Assembly (NCBI GenBank): GCA_963971225.1 | Contig: CAXARI010000118.1 | Span: 124,001 to 188,000, forward strand | Source of the DNA: Melieria omissa | Lineage: Eukaryota > Arthropoda > Insecta > Diptera > Ulidiidae | Direction: 5' to 3' | Length of the DNA: 64,000 nt | In this document: piece after piece, positions 1 through 12,100 of the stretch | How the letters are laid out: the number at the start of each line of letters is the position of its first letter | Position numbering within the stretch: the first letter of the stretch is position 1 | Translations under genes and position numbers: made by a program | The notes under the pieces: generated by a model | What the model was told of the DNA's origin: nothing | The model's database searches: none | What the model saw: the letters and a program-made list of their open reading frames with translations, nothing else

Positions 1-1523
1 TTTCCATAAGAAGACTTTGGGCACCCCTGATATAGATGGCAGTTTTTCAATGTTATCCTTGCGCATCGATATGCTCATTATTCCTGAAGGATAATGAAAA
101 GGTAGGGACCAATATAGAAAGCATAAGACTCTGGCTAAATTTTAAGGGGTCAATTATTAATATGCACTTATGCATTTATGCATTTTAGTGGTTGCACCCA
201 AGTAGCAATTTTTTCAAAGTCACCGTTCCAAATCGATTTGCTTTCGAACCTTGGGGTATAGAAGGATGATTGATACCATTATAGAAAGCATACGAGTCTA
301 GCTAAATAATAAGGCATAATATTATTAAAATCCGTTAACGGGTCGAGATTTAACAGCCATAATTTCGATCATGCTGCCGGTGGGATATTTTTTTTATTTA
401 CCAAATTTTCACTTATAATTTTAAGGGTCAAGCGAAATGCACAATGTGCTTTCAACTAATTCAATTAATTAAATAATTTGTTTGCATTTTTTTGGGCAAC
501 TTTAAATGTATTGGTTTTTGCTTTTCCATAAGAAGACTTTGGGCACCCCTGATATAGATGTATCATGTGGTCGATATCACTTTTCCACAACGAAATTTTC
601 CTGCATTATCTGAGATAGCGAGAAGATTGACCCCATTTATGAAAGCTCAAAACTCCAGCTAGGTTTTAAGGTTATTATTTTTTCTATAAACCTAGAATCA
701 TCATATTTTACAAGCATTTTATCGATTTTGCAGTAGGCAGCCATTTAATGTCACTCTTGCGCATCGATCTGTTCATGATTGCCTAATAGTAATCAAATTA
801 TTGATTTAATTTGATAAAGCTGCAATCTCTAGCTACATTTTAAGGGGTTTTTTATTAACGTAACCCATACCGTTTGCAATCTATAAGCACTTTAGTGGTG
901 AGTGTGTATTTTGTAATAGGCAGTTTTTCAATGTTATCCTTGCGCATCGATATGCTCATTATTCCTGAAGGATAATGAAAAGGTAGGGACCAATATAGAA
1001 AGCATAAGACTCTGGCTAAATTTTAAGGGGTCAATTATTAATATGCACTTATGCATTTATGCATTTTAGTGGTTGCACCCAAGTAGCAATTTTTTCAAAG
1101 TCACCGTTCCAAATCGATTTGCTTTCGAACCTTGGGGTATAGAAGGATGATTGATACCATTATAGAAAGCATACGAGTGTAGCTAAATAATAAGGCATAA
1201 TATTATTAAAATCCATTAACGGGTCGAGATTTAAGAGCCATAATTTCGATCATGCTGCCGGTGGGATATTTTTTTTATTTAACAAATTGGTGAAAGGTGG
1301 TCACTCTGGCTTAATTTTGACGCCATTTTGATTAAAGTGATTGTGCGTACTTAGGTTCCACAAGCATTTGATTGGTTATATAGATCAGAGGTGCATTCTT
1401 TCAATCAGTCGTTGTTGCGACAGCAACGAAGCAACACGTGTGGGGCTGCGCGGCAGCCATTTAATGTCACTCTTGCGCATCGATCTGTTCATGATTGCCG
1501 AATAGTAAGTAGAGTAGTAGACA

Positions 1524-1851
1524 GCCGCCGTGGCTCAGTTGGTTAGTGCGCGGTCCAAGCGAGTCGCATGCAGAGCGACGCTAGTTCGAATTCTGCATGT
1601 AGCAACACCTAAAAAAAAATAACGGGAAACTCGTTTTCTCTTTCGGTGGCTGTCCTCTCAGCTGGAAATGGCAAACCTCTGAGAGTAAAAATTGCCTATG
1701 AAAAAGCTCCCAACCTGCCGTTCGGAACCGGCATAAAACTGTAGGTCCCTTCCACCCGCGTACAAAATTCACACGCACAACACGGGTGGTTGCGGGAAGC
1801 TAGGCCTTAGTCTCGCGTAAGCGGGCTGTCGTGCCAATCAATTATTATTAT
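1524..1851 (+). mobile_element. tRNA-derived SINE, copy 1
   Basis: A 328-bp element. The head carries an RNA polymerase III A box (TGGCTCAGTTGG, 1531-1542) and a B-box-like AGTTCGAATTC (1583-1593), 40 bp apart as in tRNA genes. A tRNA-unrelated body follows, and the element ends in an ATT-rich tail. No coding capacity is apparent; the 65-codon antisense frame inside is fortuitous. The flanks lack a target-site duplication and belong to different parts of the satellite unit. This copy has GTAGCAAC after the head, shared only with copy 4. The family name is not recognised with certainty. Confidence 0.8.
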
Positions 1852-2036
1852 GATTGTGCGTACTTAGGTTCCACAAGCATTTGATTGATTATATAGATCA
1901 GAGGTGCATTCTTTCAATCAGTCGTTGTTGTGACAGCAACGAAGCAACACGTGTGGGGCTGCGCGGCAGCCATTTAATGTCACTCTTGCGCATCGATCTG
2001 TTCATGATTGCCGAATAGTAAGTAGAGTAGTAGACA

Positions 2037-2364
2037 GCCGCCGTGGCTCAGTTGGTTAGTGCGCGGTCCAAGCGAGTCGCATGCAGAGCGACGCTAGTTC
2101 GAATTCTGCATGTAGTAACACCTAAAAAAAAATAACGGGAAACTCGTTTTCTCTTTCGGTGGCTGTCCTCTCAGCTGGAAATGGCAAACCTCTGAGAGTA
2201 AAAATTGCCTATGAAAAAGCTCCCAACCTGCCGTTCGGAACCGGCATAAAACTGTAGGTCCCTTCCACCCGCGTACAAAATTCACACGCACAACACGGGT
2301 GGTTGCGGGAAGCTAGGCTTTAGTCTCGCGTAAGCGGGCTGTCGTGCCAATCAATTATTATTAT
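2037..2364 (+). mobile_element. tRNA-derived SINE, copy 2
   Basis: Full-length, exactly 513 bp after copy 1. The SINE plus 184 bp of satellite was duplicated in tandem to make the 2198-bp unit class. It has GCTTTAGTC in place of GCCTTAGTC in the body, shared with copy 5. Confidence 0.8.
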
Positions 2365-3731
2365 GATTGTGCGTACTTAGGTTCCACAAGTATTTGATTG
2401 GTTATATAGATCAGAGGTGCATTCTTTCAATCAGTCGTTGTTGTGACAGCAACGAAGCAACACGTGTGGGGGCTGCGCGGATTTTTGTTTTGTTGCCTCA
2501 AGAAATTGTATGTATGAAAAAAAATTAGATGCTTTTGTTGTTGTAGTTTTTGTGTTGGCGATTGGTTGGCCTTTCGGCAATGACAAATGGGAACATTATA
2601 TTTTTTTCACTTATAATTTTAAGGGTCAAGCGAAATGCACAATGTGCTTTCAACTAATTTAACTAATTAAATAATTTGTTTGCATTTTTTTTGGGCAACT
2701 TTAAATGTATTGGTTTTTGCTTTTCCATAAGAAGATTTTGGGCACCCCCTGATATAGATGTATCATGTGGTCGATATCACTTTTCCACAACGAAATTCTC
2801 CTGCATTATTTGAGATAGCGAGAAGATTGACCCCATTTATGAAAGCTCAAAACTCCAGCTAGGTTTTAAGGTTATTATTTTTTCTATAAACCTAGAATCA
2901 TCATATTTTACAAGCATTTTATCGATTTTGCAGTAGGCAGCCATTTAATGTCACTCTTGCGCATCGATCTGTTCATGATTGCCGAATAGTAATCAAATTA
3001 TTGATTTAATTTGATAAAGCTGCAATCTCTAGCTACATTTTAAGGGGTTTTTTATTAACGTAACCCATACCGTTTGGAATCTATAAGCACTTTAGTGGTG
3101 AGTGTGTATTTTGTAATAGGCAGTTTTTCAATGTTATCCTTGCGCATCGATATGCTCATTACTCCTGAAGGATAATGAAAAGTTAGGGACCAATATAGAA
3201 AGCATAAGACTCTGGCTAAATTTTAAGGGGTCAATTATTAATATGCACTTATGCATTTGGTGTTGACAAGCATTTTAGTGGTCGCACCCAAGTAGCAATT
3301 TTTTCAAAGTCACCGTTCCAAATCGATTTGCTTTCGAACCTTGGGGTATAGAAGGATGATTGATACCATTATAGAAAGCATACGAGTCTAGCTAAATAAT
3401 AAGGCATAATATTATTAAAATCCGTTAACGGGTCGAGATTTAAGAGCCATAATTTCGATCATGCTGCCGGTGGGATATTTTTTTATTTAACAAATTGGTG
3501 AAAGGTGGTCACTCTGGCTTAATTTTGACGCCATTTTGATTAAAGTGATTGTGCGTACTTAGGTTCCACAAGCATTTGATTGGTTATATAGATCAGAGGT
3601 GCATTCTTTCAATCAGTCGTTGTTGTGACAGCAACGAAGCAACACGTGTGGGGCTGCGCGGCAGCCATTTAATGTCACTCTTGCGCATCGATCTGTTCAT
3701 GATTGCCGAATAGTAAGTAGAGTAGTAGACA

Positions 3732-4059
3732 GCCGCCGTGGCTCAGTTGGTTAGTGCGCGGTCCAAGCGAGTCGCATGCAGAGCGACGCTAGTTCGAATT
3801 CTGCATGTAGTAACACCTAAAAAAAAATAACGGGAAACTCGTTTTCTCTTTCGGTGGCTGTCCTCTCAGCTGGAAATGGCAAACCTCTGAGAGTAAAAAT
3901 TGCCTATGAAAAAGCTCCCAACCTGTCGTTCGGAACCGGCATAAAACTGTAGGTCCCTTCCACCCGCGTACAAAATTCACACGCACAACACGGGTGGTTG
4001 CGGGAAGCTAGGCCTTAGTCTCGCGTAAGCGGGCTGTCGTGCCAATCAATTATTATTAT
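3732..4059 (+). mobile_element. tRNA-derived SINE, copy 3
   Basis: Full-length with A and B boxes. It carries CTGTCGTTCGG where most copies have CTGCCGTTCGG, a variant shared with the copies at 8798, 21271 and 34303, so these four form one lineage. Confidence 0.8.
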
Positions 4060-5271
4060 GATTGTGCGTACTTAGGTTCCACAAGCATTTGATTGGTTAT
4101 ATAGATCAGAGGTGCATTCTTTCAATCAGTCGTTGTTGTGACAGCAACGAAGCAACACGTGTGGGGGCTGCGCGGATTTTTGTTTTGTTGCCTCAAGAAA
4201 TTGTATGTATGAAAAAAAATTAGATGCTTTTGTTGTTGTAGTTTTTGTGTTGGCGATTGGTTGGCCTTTCGGCAATGACAAATGGGAACATTATATTTTT
4301 TTCACTTATAATTGTAAGGGTCAAGCGAAATGCACAATGTGCTTTCAACTAATTAAATAATTTGTTTGCATTTTTTTTGGGCAACTTTACATGTATTGGT
4401 TTTTGCTTTTCCATAAGAAGATTTTGGGCACCCCCTGATATAGATGTATCATGTGGTCGATATCACTTTTCCACAACGAAATTCTCCTGCATTATTTGAG
4501 ATAACGAGAAGATTGACCCCATTTATGAAAGCTCAAAACTCCAGCTAGGTTTTAAGGTTATTATTTTTTCTATAAACCTAGAATCATCATATTTTACAAG
4601 CATTTTATCGATTTTGCAGTAGGCAGCCATTTAATGTCACTCTTGCCCATCGATCGGTTCATGATTGCCGAATAGTAATCAAATTATTGATTTATTTTGA
4701 TAAAGCTGCAATCTCTAGCTACATTTTAAGGGGTTTTTTATTAACGTAACCCATACCGTTTGGAATCTATAAGCACTTTAGTGGTGAGTGTGTATTTTGT
4801 AATAGGCAGTTTTTCAATGTTATCCTTGCGCATCGATATGCTCATTACTCCTGAAGGATAATGAAAAGTTAGGGACCAATATAGAAAGCATAAGACTCTG
4901 GCTAAATTTTAAGGGGTCAATTATTAATATGCACTTATGCATTTGGTGTTGACAAGCATTTTAGTGGTTGCACCCAAGTAGCAATTTTTTCAAAGTCACC
5001 GTTCCAAATCGATTTGCTTTCGAACCTTGGGGTATAGAAGGATGATTGATACCATTATAGAAAGCATACGAGTCTAGCTAAATAATAAGGCATAATATTA
5101 TTAAAATCCGTTAACGGGTCGAGAGTTAACAGCCATAATTTCGATCATGCTGCCGGTGGGATATTTTTTTTATTTACCAAATTGGTGAAAGGTGGTCACT
5201 CTGGCTTAATTTTGACGCCATTTTGATTAAAGTGATTGTGCGTACTTAGGTTCCACAAGCATTTGATTGGT

Positions 5272-5305
5272 TATATAGATCAGAGGTGCATTCTTTCAAT
5301 CAGTC
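5272..5305 (+). promoter_or_regulatory. TATA plus initiator-like module repeated in the satellite units (representative)
   Basis: TATATAG starts at 5272 and the A of TCAGTC lies at 5302, which puts the TATA box 30 bp upstream of the presumed +1. This is the spacing of an insect RNA polymerase II core promoter with a TCAGT initiator. The same module recurs in the units of both arms. No downstream reading frame is conserved, so any transcript would be non-coding. The motif match is direct; promoter activity is inference and chance is possible. Confidence 0.35.
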
Positions 5306-6589
5306 GTTGTTGTGACAGCAACGAAGCAACACGTGTGGGGGCTGCGCGGATTTTTGTTTTGTTGCCTCAAGAAATTGTATGTATGAAAAAAAATTAGATG
5401 CTTTTGTTGTTGTAGTTTTTGTTTTGGCGATTGGTTGGCCTTTCGGCAATGACAAATGGGAACATTATATTTTTTTCACTTATAATTTTAAGGGTCAAGC
5501 GAAATGCACAATGTGCTTTCAACTAATTTAATTAATTAAATAATTTGTTTGCATTTTTGGGGCAACTTTAAATGTATTGGTTTTTGCTTTTCCATAAGAA
5601 GACTTTGGGCACCCCTGATATAGATGTATCATGTGGTCGATATCACTTTTCCACAACGAAATTCTCCTGCATTATTTGAGATAGCGAGAAGATTGACCCC
5701 ATTTATGAAAGCTCAAAACTCCAGCTAGGTTTTAAGGTTATTATTTTTTCTATAAACCTAGAATCATCATATTTTACAAGCATTTTATCGATTTTGCAGT
5801 AGGCAGCCATTTAATGTCACTCTTGCGCATCGATCTGTTCATGATTGCCGAATAGTAATCAAATTATTGATTTAATTTGATAAAGCTGCAATCTCTAGCT
5901 ACATTTTAAGGGGTTTTTTATTAACGTAACCCATACCGTTTGGAATCTATAAGCACTTTAGTGGTGAGTGTGTATTTTGTAATAGGCAGTTTTTCAATGT
6001 TATCCTTGCGCATCGATATGCTCATTATTCCTGAAGGATAATGAAAAGGTAGGGACCAATATAGAAAGCATAAGACTCTGGCTAAATTTTAAGGGGTCAA
6101 TTATTAATATGCACTTATGCATTTATGCATTTTAGTGGTTGCACCCAAGTAGCAATTTTTTCAAAGTCACCGTTCCAAATCGATTTGCTTTCGAACCTTG
6201 GGGTATAGAAGGATGATTGATACCATTATAGAAAGCATACGAGTGTAGCTAAATAATAAGGCATAATATTATTAAAATCCATTAACGGGTCGAGATTTAA
6301 GAGCCATAATTTCGATCATGCTGCCGGTGGGATATTTTTTTTATTTAACAAATTGGTGAAAGGTGGTCACTCTGGCTTAATTTTGACGCCATTTTGATTA
6401 AAGTGATTGTGCGTACTTAGGTTCCACAAGCATTTGATTGGTTATATAGATCAGAGGTGCATTCTTTCAATCAGTCGTTGTTGTGACAGCAACGAAGCAA
6501 CACGTGTGGGGCTGCGCGGCAGCCATTTAATGTCACTCTTGCGCATCGATCTGTTCATGATTGCCGAATAGTAAGTAGAGTAGTAGACA

Positions 6590-6917
6590 GCCGCCGTGGC
6601 TCAGTTGGTTAGTGCGCGGTCCAAGCGAGTCGCATGCAGAGCGACGCTAGTTCGAATTCTGCATGTAGCAACACCTAAAAAAAAATAACGGGAAACTCGT
6701 TTTCTCTTTCGGTGGCTGTCCTCTCAGCTGGAAATGGCAAACCTCTGAGAGTAAAAATTGCCTATGAAAAAGCTCCCAACCTGCCGTTCGGAACCGGCAT
6801 AAAACTGTAGGTCCCTTCCACCCGCGTACAAAATTCACACGCACAACACGGGTGGTTGCGGGAAGCTAGGCCTTAGTCTCGCGTAAGCGGGCTGTCGTGC
6901 CAATCAATTATTATTAT
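6590..6917 (+). mobile_element. tRNA-derived SINE, copy 4
   Basis: The counterpart of copy 1 in the second higher-order repeat (offset 5066). It shares the GTAGCAAC variant, which confirms amplification as part of the larger repeat. Confidence 0.8.
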
Positions 6918-7102
6918 GATTGTGCGTACTTAGGTTCCACAAGCATTTGATTGATTATATAGATCAGAGGTGCATTCTTTCAATCAGTCGTTGTTGTGAC
7001 AGCAACGAAGCAACACGTGTGGGGCTGCGCGGCAGCCATTTAATGTCACTCTTGCGCATCGATCTGTTCATGATTGCCGAATAGTAAGTAGAGTAGTAGA
7101 CA

Positions 7103-7430
7103 GCCGCCGTGGCTCAGTTGGTTAGTGCGCGGTCCAAGCGAGTCGCATGCAGAGCGACGCTAGTTCGAATTCTGCATGTAGTAACACCTAAAAAAAAATA
7201 ACGGGAAACTCGTTTTCTCTTTCGGTGGCTGTCCTCTCAGCTGGAAATGGCAAACCTCTGAGAGTAAAAATTGCCTATGAAAAAGCTCCCAACCTGCCGT
7301 TCGGAACCGGCATAAAACTGTAGGTCCCTTCCACCCGCGTACAAAATTCACACGCACAACACGGGTGGTTGCGGGAAGCTAGGCTTTAGTCTCGCGTAAG
7401 CGGGCTGTCGTGCCAATCAATTATTATTAT
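7103..7430 (+). mobile_element. tRNA-derived SINE, copy 5
   Basis: The counterpart of copy 2 (offset 5066), 513 bp after copy 4, with the same GCTTTAGTC variant. Full-length, with A and B boxes intact. Confidence 0.8.
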
Positions 7431-8797
7431 GATTGTGCGTACTTAGGTTCCACAAGCATTTGATTGGTTATATAGATCAGAGGTGCATTCTTTCAATCAG
7501 TCGTTGTTGTGACAGCAACGAAGCAACACGTGTGGGGGCTGCGCGGATTTTTGTTTTGTTGCCTCAAGAAATTGTATGTATGAAAAAAAATTAGATGCTT
7601 TTGTTGTTGTAGTTTTTGTGTTGGCGATTGGTTGGCCTTTCGGCAATGACAAATGGGAACATTATATTTTTTTCACTTATAATTTTAAGGGTCAAGCGAA
7701 ATGCACAATGTGCTTTCAACTAATTTAACTAATTAAATAATTTGTTTGCATTTTTTTTGGGCAACTTTAAATGTATTGGTTTTTGCTTTTCCATAAGAAG
7801 ATTTTGGGCACCCCCTGATATAGATGTATCATGTGGTCGATATCACTTTTCCACAACGAAATTCTCCTGCATTATTTGAGATAGCGAGAAGATTGACCCC
7901 ATTTATGAAAGCTCAAAACTCCAGCTAGGTTTTAAGGTTATTATTTTTTCTATAAACCTAGAATCATCATATTTTACAAGCATTTTATCGATTTTGCAGT
8001 AGGCAGCCATTTAATGTCACTCTTGCGCATCGATCTGTTCATGATTGCCGAATAGTAATCAAATTATTGATTTAATTTGATAAAGCTGCAATCTCTAGCT
8101 ACATTTTAAGGGGTTTTTTATTAACGTAACCCATACCGTTTGGAATCTATAAGCACTTTAGTGGTGAGTGTGTATTTTGTAATAGGCAGTTTTTCAATGT
8201 TATCCTTGCGCATCGATATGCTCATTACTCCTGAAGGATAATGAAAAGTTAGGGACCAATATAGAAAGCATAAGACTCTGGCTAAATTTTAAGGGGTCAA
8301 TTATTAATATGCACTTATGCATTTGGTGTTGACAAGCATTTTAGTGGTCGCACCCAAGTAGCAATTTTTTCAAAGTCACCGTTCCAAATCGATTTGCTTT
8401 CGAACCTTGGGGTATAGAAGGATGATTGATACCATTATAGAAAGCATACGAGTCTAGCTAAATAATAAGGCATAATATTATTAAAATCCGTTAACGGGTC
8501 GAGATTTAAGAGCCATAATTTCGATCATGCTGCCGGTGGGATATTTTTTTATTTAACAAATTGGTGAAAGGTGGTCACTCTGGCTTAATTTTGACGCCAT
8601 TTTGATTAAAGTGATTGTGCGTACTTAGGTTCCACAAGCATTTGATTGGTTATATAGATCAGAGGTGCATTCTTTCAATCAGTCGTTGTTGTGACAGCAA
8701 CGAAGCAACACGTGTGGGGCTGCGCGGCAGCCATTTAATGTCACTCTTGCGCATCGATCTGTTCATGATTGCCGAATAGTAAGTAGAGTAGTAGACA

Positions 8798-9125
8798 GCC
8801 GCCGTGGCTCAGTTGGTTAGTGCGCGGTCCAAGCGAGTCGCATGCAGAGCGACGCTAGTTCGAATTCTGCATGTAGTAACACCTAAAAAAAAATAACGGG
8901 AAACTCGTTTTCTCTTTCGGTGGCTGTCCTCTCAGCTGGAAATGGCAAACCTCTGAGAGTAAAAATTGCCTATGAAAAAGCTCCCAACCTGTCGTTCGGA
9001 ACCGGCATAAAACTGTAGGTCCCTTCCACCCGCGTACAAAATTCACACGCACAACACGGGTGGTTGCGGGAAGCTAGGCCTTAGTCTCGCGTAAGCGGGC
9101 TGTCGTGCCAATCAATTATTATTAT
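8798..9125 (+). mobile_element. tRNA-derived SINE, copy 6
   Basis: The counterpart of copy 3 (offset 5066), with the CTGTCGTTCGG variant. It is the closest relative of the copy at 34303: both are followed by the private CATTCCTTC satellite variant. Confidence 0.8.
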
Positions 9126-12100
9126 GATTGTGCGTACTTAGGTTCCACAAGCATTTGATTGGTTATATAGATCAGAGGTGCATTCCTTCAATCAGTCGTT
9201 GTTGTGACAGCAACGAAGCAACACGTGTGGGGGCTGCGCGGATTTTTGTTTTGTTGCCTCAAGAAATTGTATGTATGAAAAAAAATTAGATGCTTTTGTT
9301 GTTGTAGTTTTTGTGTTGGCGATTGGTTGGCCTTTCGGCAATGACAAATGGGAACATTATATTTTTTTCACTTATAATTGTAAGGGTCAAGCGAAATGCA
9401 CAATGTGCTTTCAACTAATTAAATAATTTGTTTGCATTTTTTTTGGGCAACTTTACATGTATTGGTTTTTGCTTTTCCATAAGAAGATTTTGGGCACCCC
9501 CTGATATAGATGTATCATGTGGTCGATATCACTTTTCCACAACGAAATTCTCCTGCATTATTTGAGATAACGAGAAGATTGACCCCATTTATGAAAGCTC
9601 AAAACTCCAGCTAGGTTTTAAGGTTATTATTTTTTCTATAAACCTAGAATCATCATATTTTACAAGCATTTTATCGATTTTGCAGTAGGCAGCCATTTAA
9701 TGTCACCCTTGCGCATCGATCTGTTCATGATTGCCGAATAGTAATCAAATTATTGATTTAATTTGATAAAGCTGCATTCTCTAGCTAAATTTTAAGGGGT
9801 TTTTTATTAACGTAACCCATACCGTTTGGAATCTATAAGCACTTTAGTGGTGAGTGTGTATTTTGTAATAGGCAGTTTTTCAATGTTATCCTTGCGCATC
9901 GATATGCTCATTACTCCTGAAGGATAATGAAAAGTTAGGGACCAATATAGAAAGCATAAGACTCTGGCTAAATTTTAAGGGGTCAATTATTAATATGCAC
10001 TTATGCATTTGGTGTTGACAAGCATTTTAGTGGTTGCACCCAAGTAGCAATTTTTTCAAAGTCACCGTTCCAAATCGATTTGCTTTCGAACCTTGGGGTA
10101 TAGAAGGATGATTGATACCATTATAGAAAGCATACGAGTCTAGCTAAATAATAAGGCATAATATTATTAAAATCCGTTAACGGGTCGAGAGTTAACAGCC
10201 ATAATTTCGATCATGCTGCCGGTGGGATATTTTTTTTATTTAACAAATTGGTGAAAGGTGGTCACTCTGGCTTAATTTTGACGCCATTTTGATTAAAGTG
10301 ATTGTGCGTACTTAGGTTCCACAAGCATTTGATTGGTTATATAGATCAGAGGTGCATTCTTTCAATCAGTCGTTGTTGTGACAGCAACGAAGCAACACGT
10401 GTGGGGGCTGCGCGGATTTTTGTTTTGTTGCCTCAAGAAATTGTATGTATGAAAAAAAATTAGATGCTTTTGTTGTTGTAGTTTTTGTTTTGGCGATTGG
10501 TTGGCCTTTCGGCAATGACAAATGGGAACATTATATTTTTTTCACTTATAATTTTAAGGGTCAAGCGAAATGCACAATGTGCTTTCAACTAATTTAATTA
10601 ATTAAATAATTTGTTTGCATTTTTGGGGCAACTTTAAATGTATTGGTTTTTGCTTTTCCATAAGAAGACTTTGGGCACCCCTGATATAGATGTATCATGT
10701 GGTCGATATCACTTTTCCACAACGAAATTCTCCTGCATTATTTGAGATAGCGAGAAGATTGACCCCATTTATGAAAGCTCAAAACTCCAGCTAGGTTTTA
10801 AGGTTATTATTTTTTCTATAAACCTAGAATCATCATATTTTACAAGCATTTTATCGATTTTGCAGTAGGCAGCCATTTAATGTCACTCTTGCGCATCGAT
10901 CTGTTCATGATTGCCTAATAGTAATCAAATTATTGATTTAATTTGATAAAGCTGCAATCTCTAGCTACATTTTAAGGGGTTTTTTATTAACGTAACCCAT
11001 ACCGTTTGGAATCTATAAGCACTTTAGTGGTGAGTGTGTATTTTGTAATAATTATTATTATGATTGTGCGTACTTAGGTTCCACAAGCATTTGATTGGTT
11101 ATATAGATCAGAGGTGCATTCTTTCAATCAGTCGTTGTTGTGACAGCAACGAAGCAACACGTGTGGGGGCTGCGCGGATTTTTGTTTTGTTGCCTCAAGA
11201 AATTCTATGTATGAAAAAAATTAGATGCTTTTGTTGTTGTAGTTTTTGTTTTGGCGATTGGTTGGCCTTTCGGCAATGTCAAATAGGAACACTATATTTT
11301 TTTCACTTATAATTGTAAGGGTCAAGCGAAATGCACAATGTGCTTTCAACTAATTAAATAATTTGTTTGCATTTTTTTTGGGCAACTTTACATGTATTGG
11401 TTTTTGCTTTTCCATAAGAAGATTTTGGGCACCCCCTGATATAGATGTATCATGTGGTCGATATCACTTTTCCACAACGAAATTCTCCTGCATTATTTGA
11501 GATAACGAGAAGATTGACCCCATTTATGAAAGCTCAAAACTCCAGCTAGGTTTTAAGGTTATTATTTTTTCTATAAACCTAGAATCATCATATTTTACAA
11601 GCATTTTATCGATTTTGCAGTAGGCAGCCATTTAATGTCACCCTTGCGCATCGATCTGTTCATGATTGCCGAACAGTAATCAAATTATTGATTTAATTTG
11701 ATAAAGCTGCATTCTCTAGCTACATTTTAAGGGGTTTTTTATTAACGTAACCCATACCGTTTGGAATCTATAAGCACTTTAGTGGTGAGTGTGTATTTTG
11801 TAATAGGCAGTTTTTCAACGTTATCCTTGCGCATCGATATGCTCATTACTCCTGAAGGATAATGAAAAGTTAGGGACCAATATAGAAAGCATAAGACTCT
11901 GGCTAAATTTTAAGGGGTCAATTATTAATATGCACTTATGCATTTGGTGTTGACAAGCATTTTAGTGGTTGCACCCAAGTAGCAATTTTTTCAAAGTCAC
12001 CGTTCCAAATCGATTTGCTTTCGAACCTTGGGGTATAGAAGGATGATTGATACCATTATAGAAAGCATACGAGTCTAGCTAAATAATAAGGCATAATATT

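Larger units (their letters stand above)
410..5476 (+). repeat. Higher-order repeat, copy A (three satellite units)
   Basis: Three consecutive units of 2198, 1695 and 1174 bp form one larger period. SINE copies at 1524, 2037 and 3732 recur at 6590, 7103 and 8798, each exactly 5066 bp later, as does the variant GAGAGTTAAC (5121 and 10187). Copies A and B differ by scattered substitutions only, for example CATTCTTTC near 4115 against CATTCCTTC near 9181. Confidence 0.9.
5477..10542 (+). repeat. Higher-order repeat, copy B (three satellite units)
   Basis: Second tandem copy of the 5066-bp three-unit period (2197, 1695 and 1174 bp). It is followed at 10543 by a different unit series, so the regular period ends here. 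Part of this copy (about 7.0-9.7 kb) recurs at about 32.5-35.2 kb with an offset of 25505 bp, sharing the private CATTCCTTC variant (9181 and 34686). Confidence 0.9.

Noticed and set aside
1524..1600. A functional tRNA gene
   Set aside because: A and B boxes are present but the head does not fold as a complete cloverleaf with paired acceptor ends that I can see, and it is followed by a SINE body and ATT tail.
1581..1778. 65-codon antisense frame repeated at every SINE copy
   Set aside because: It lies wholly inside the SINE body on the opposite strand. Its conservation follows from copy amplification, and it changes length with one base in the A run (21282 and 46033). No known protein family.
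11064..11312. Small frames of 60-100 codons in the satellite (also 12183, 13482, 14601, 16482, 23536, 26583, 37188, 48819, 56764 and 61690)
   Set aside because: They cover the TATA-like module or AT-rich block, differ between units by frameshifts, and show no domain. Fortuitous frames in a repeat.
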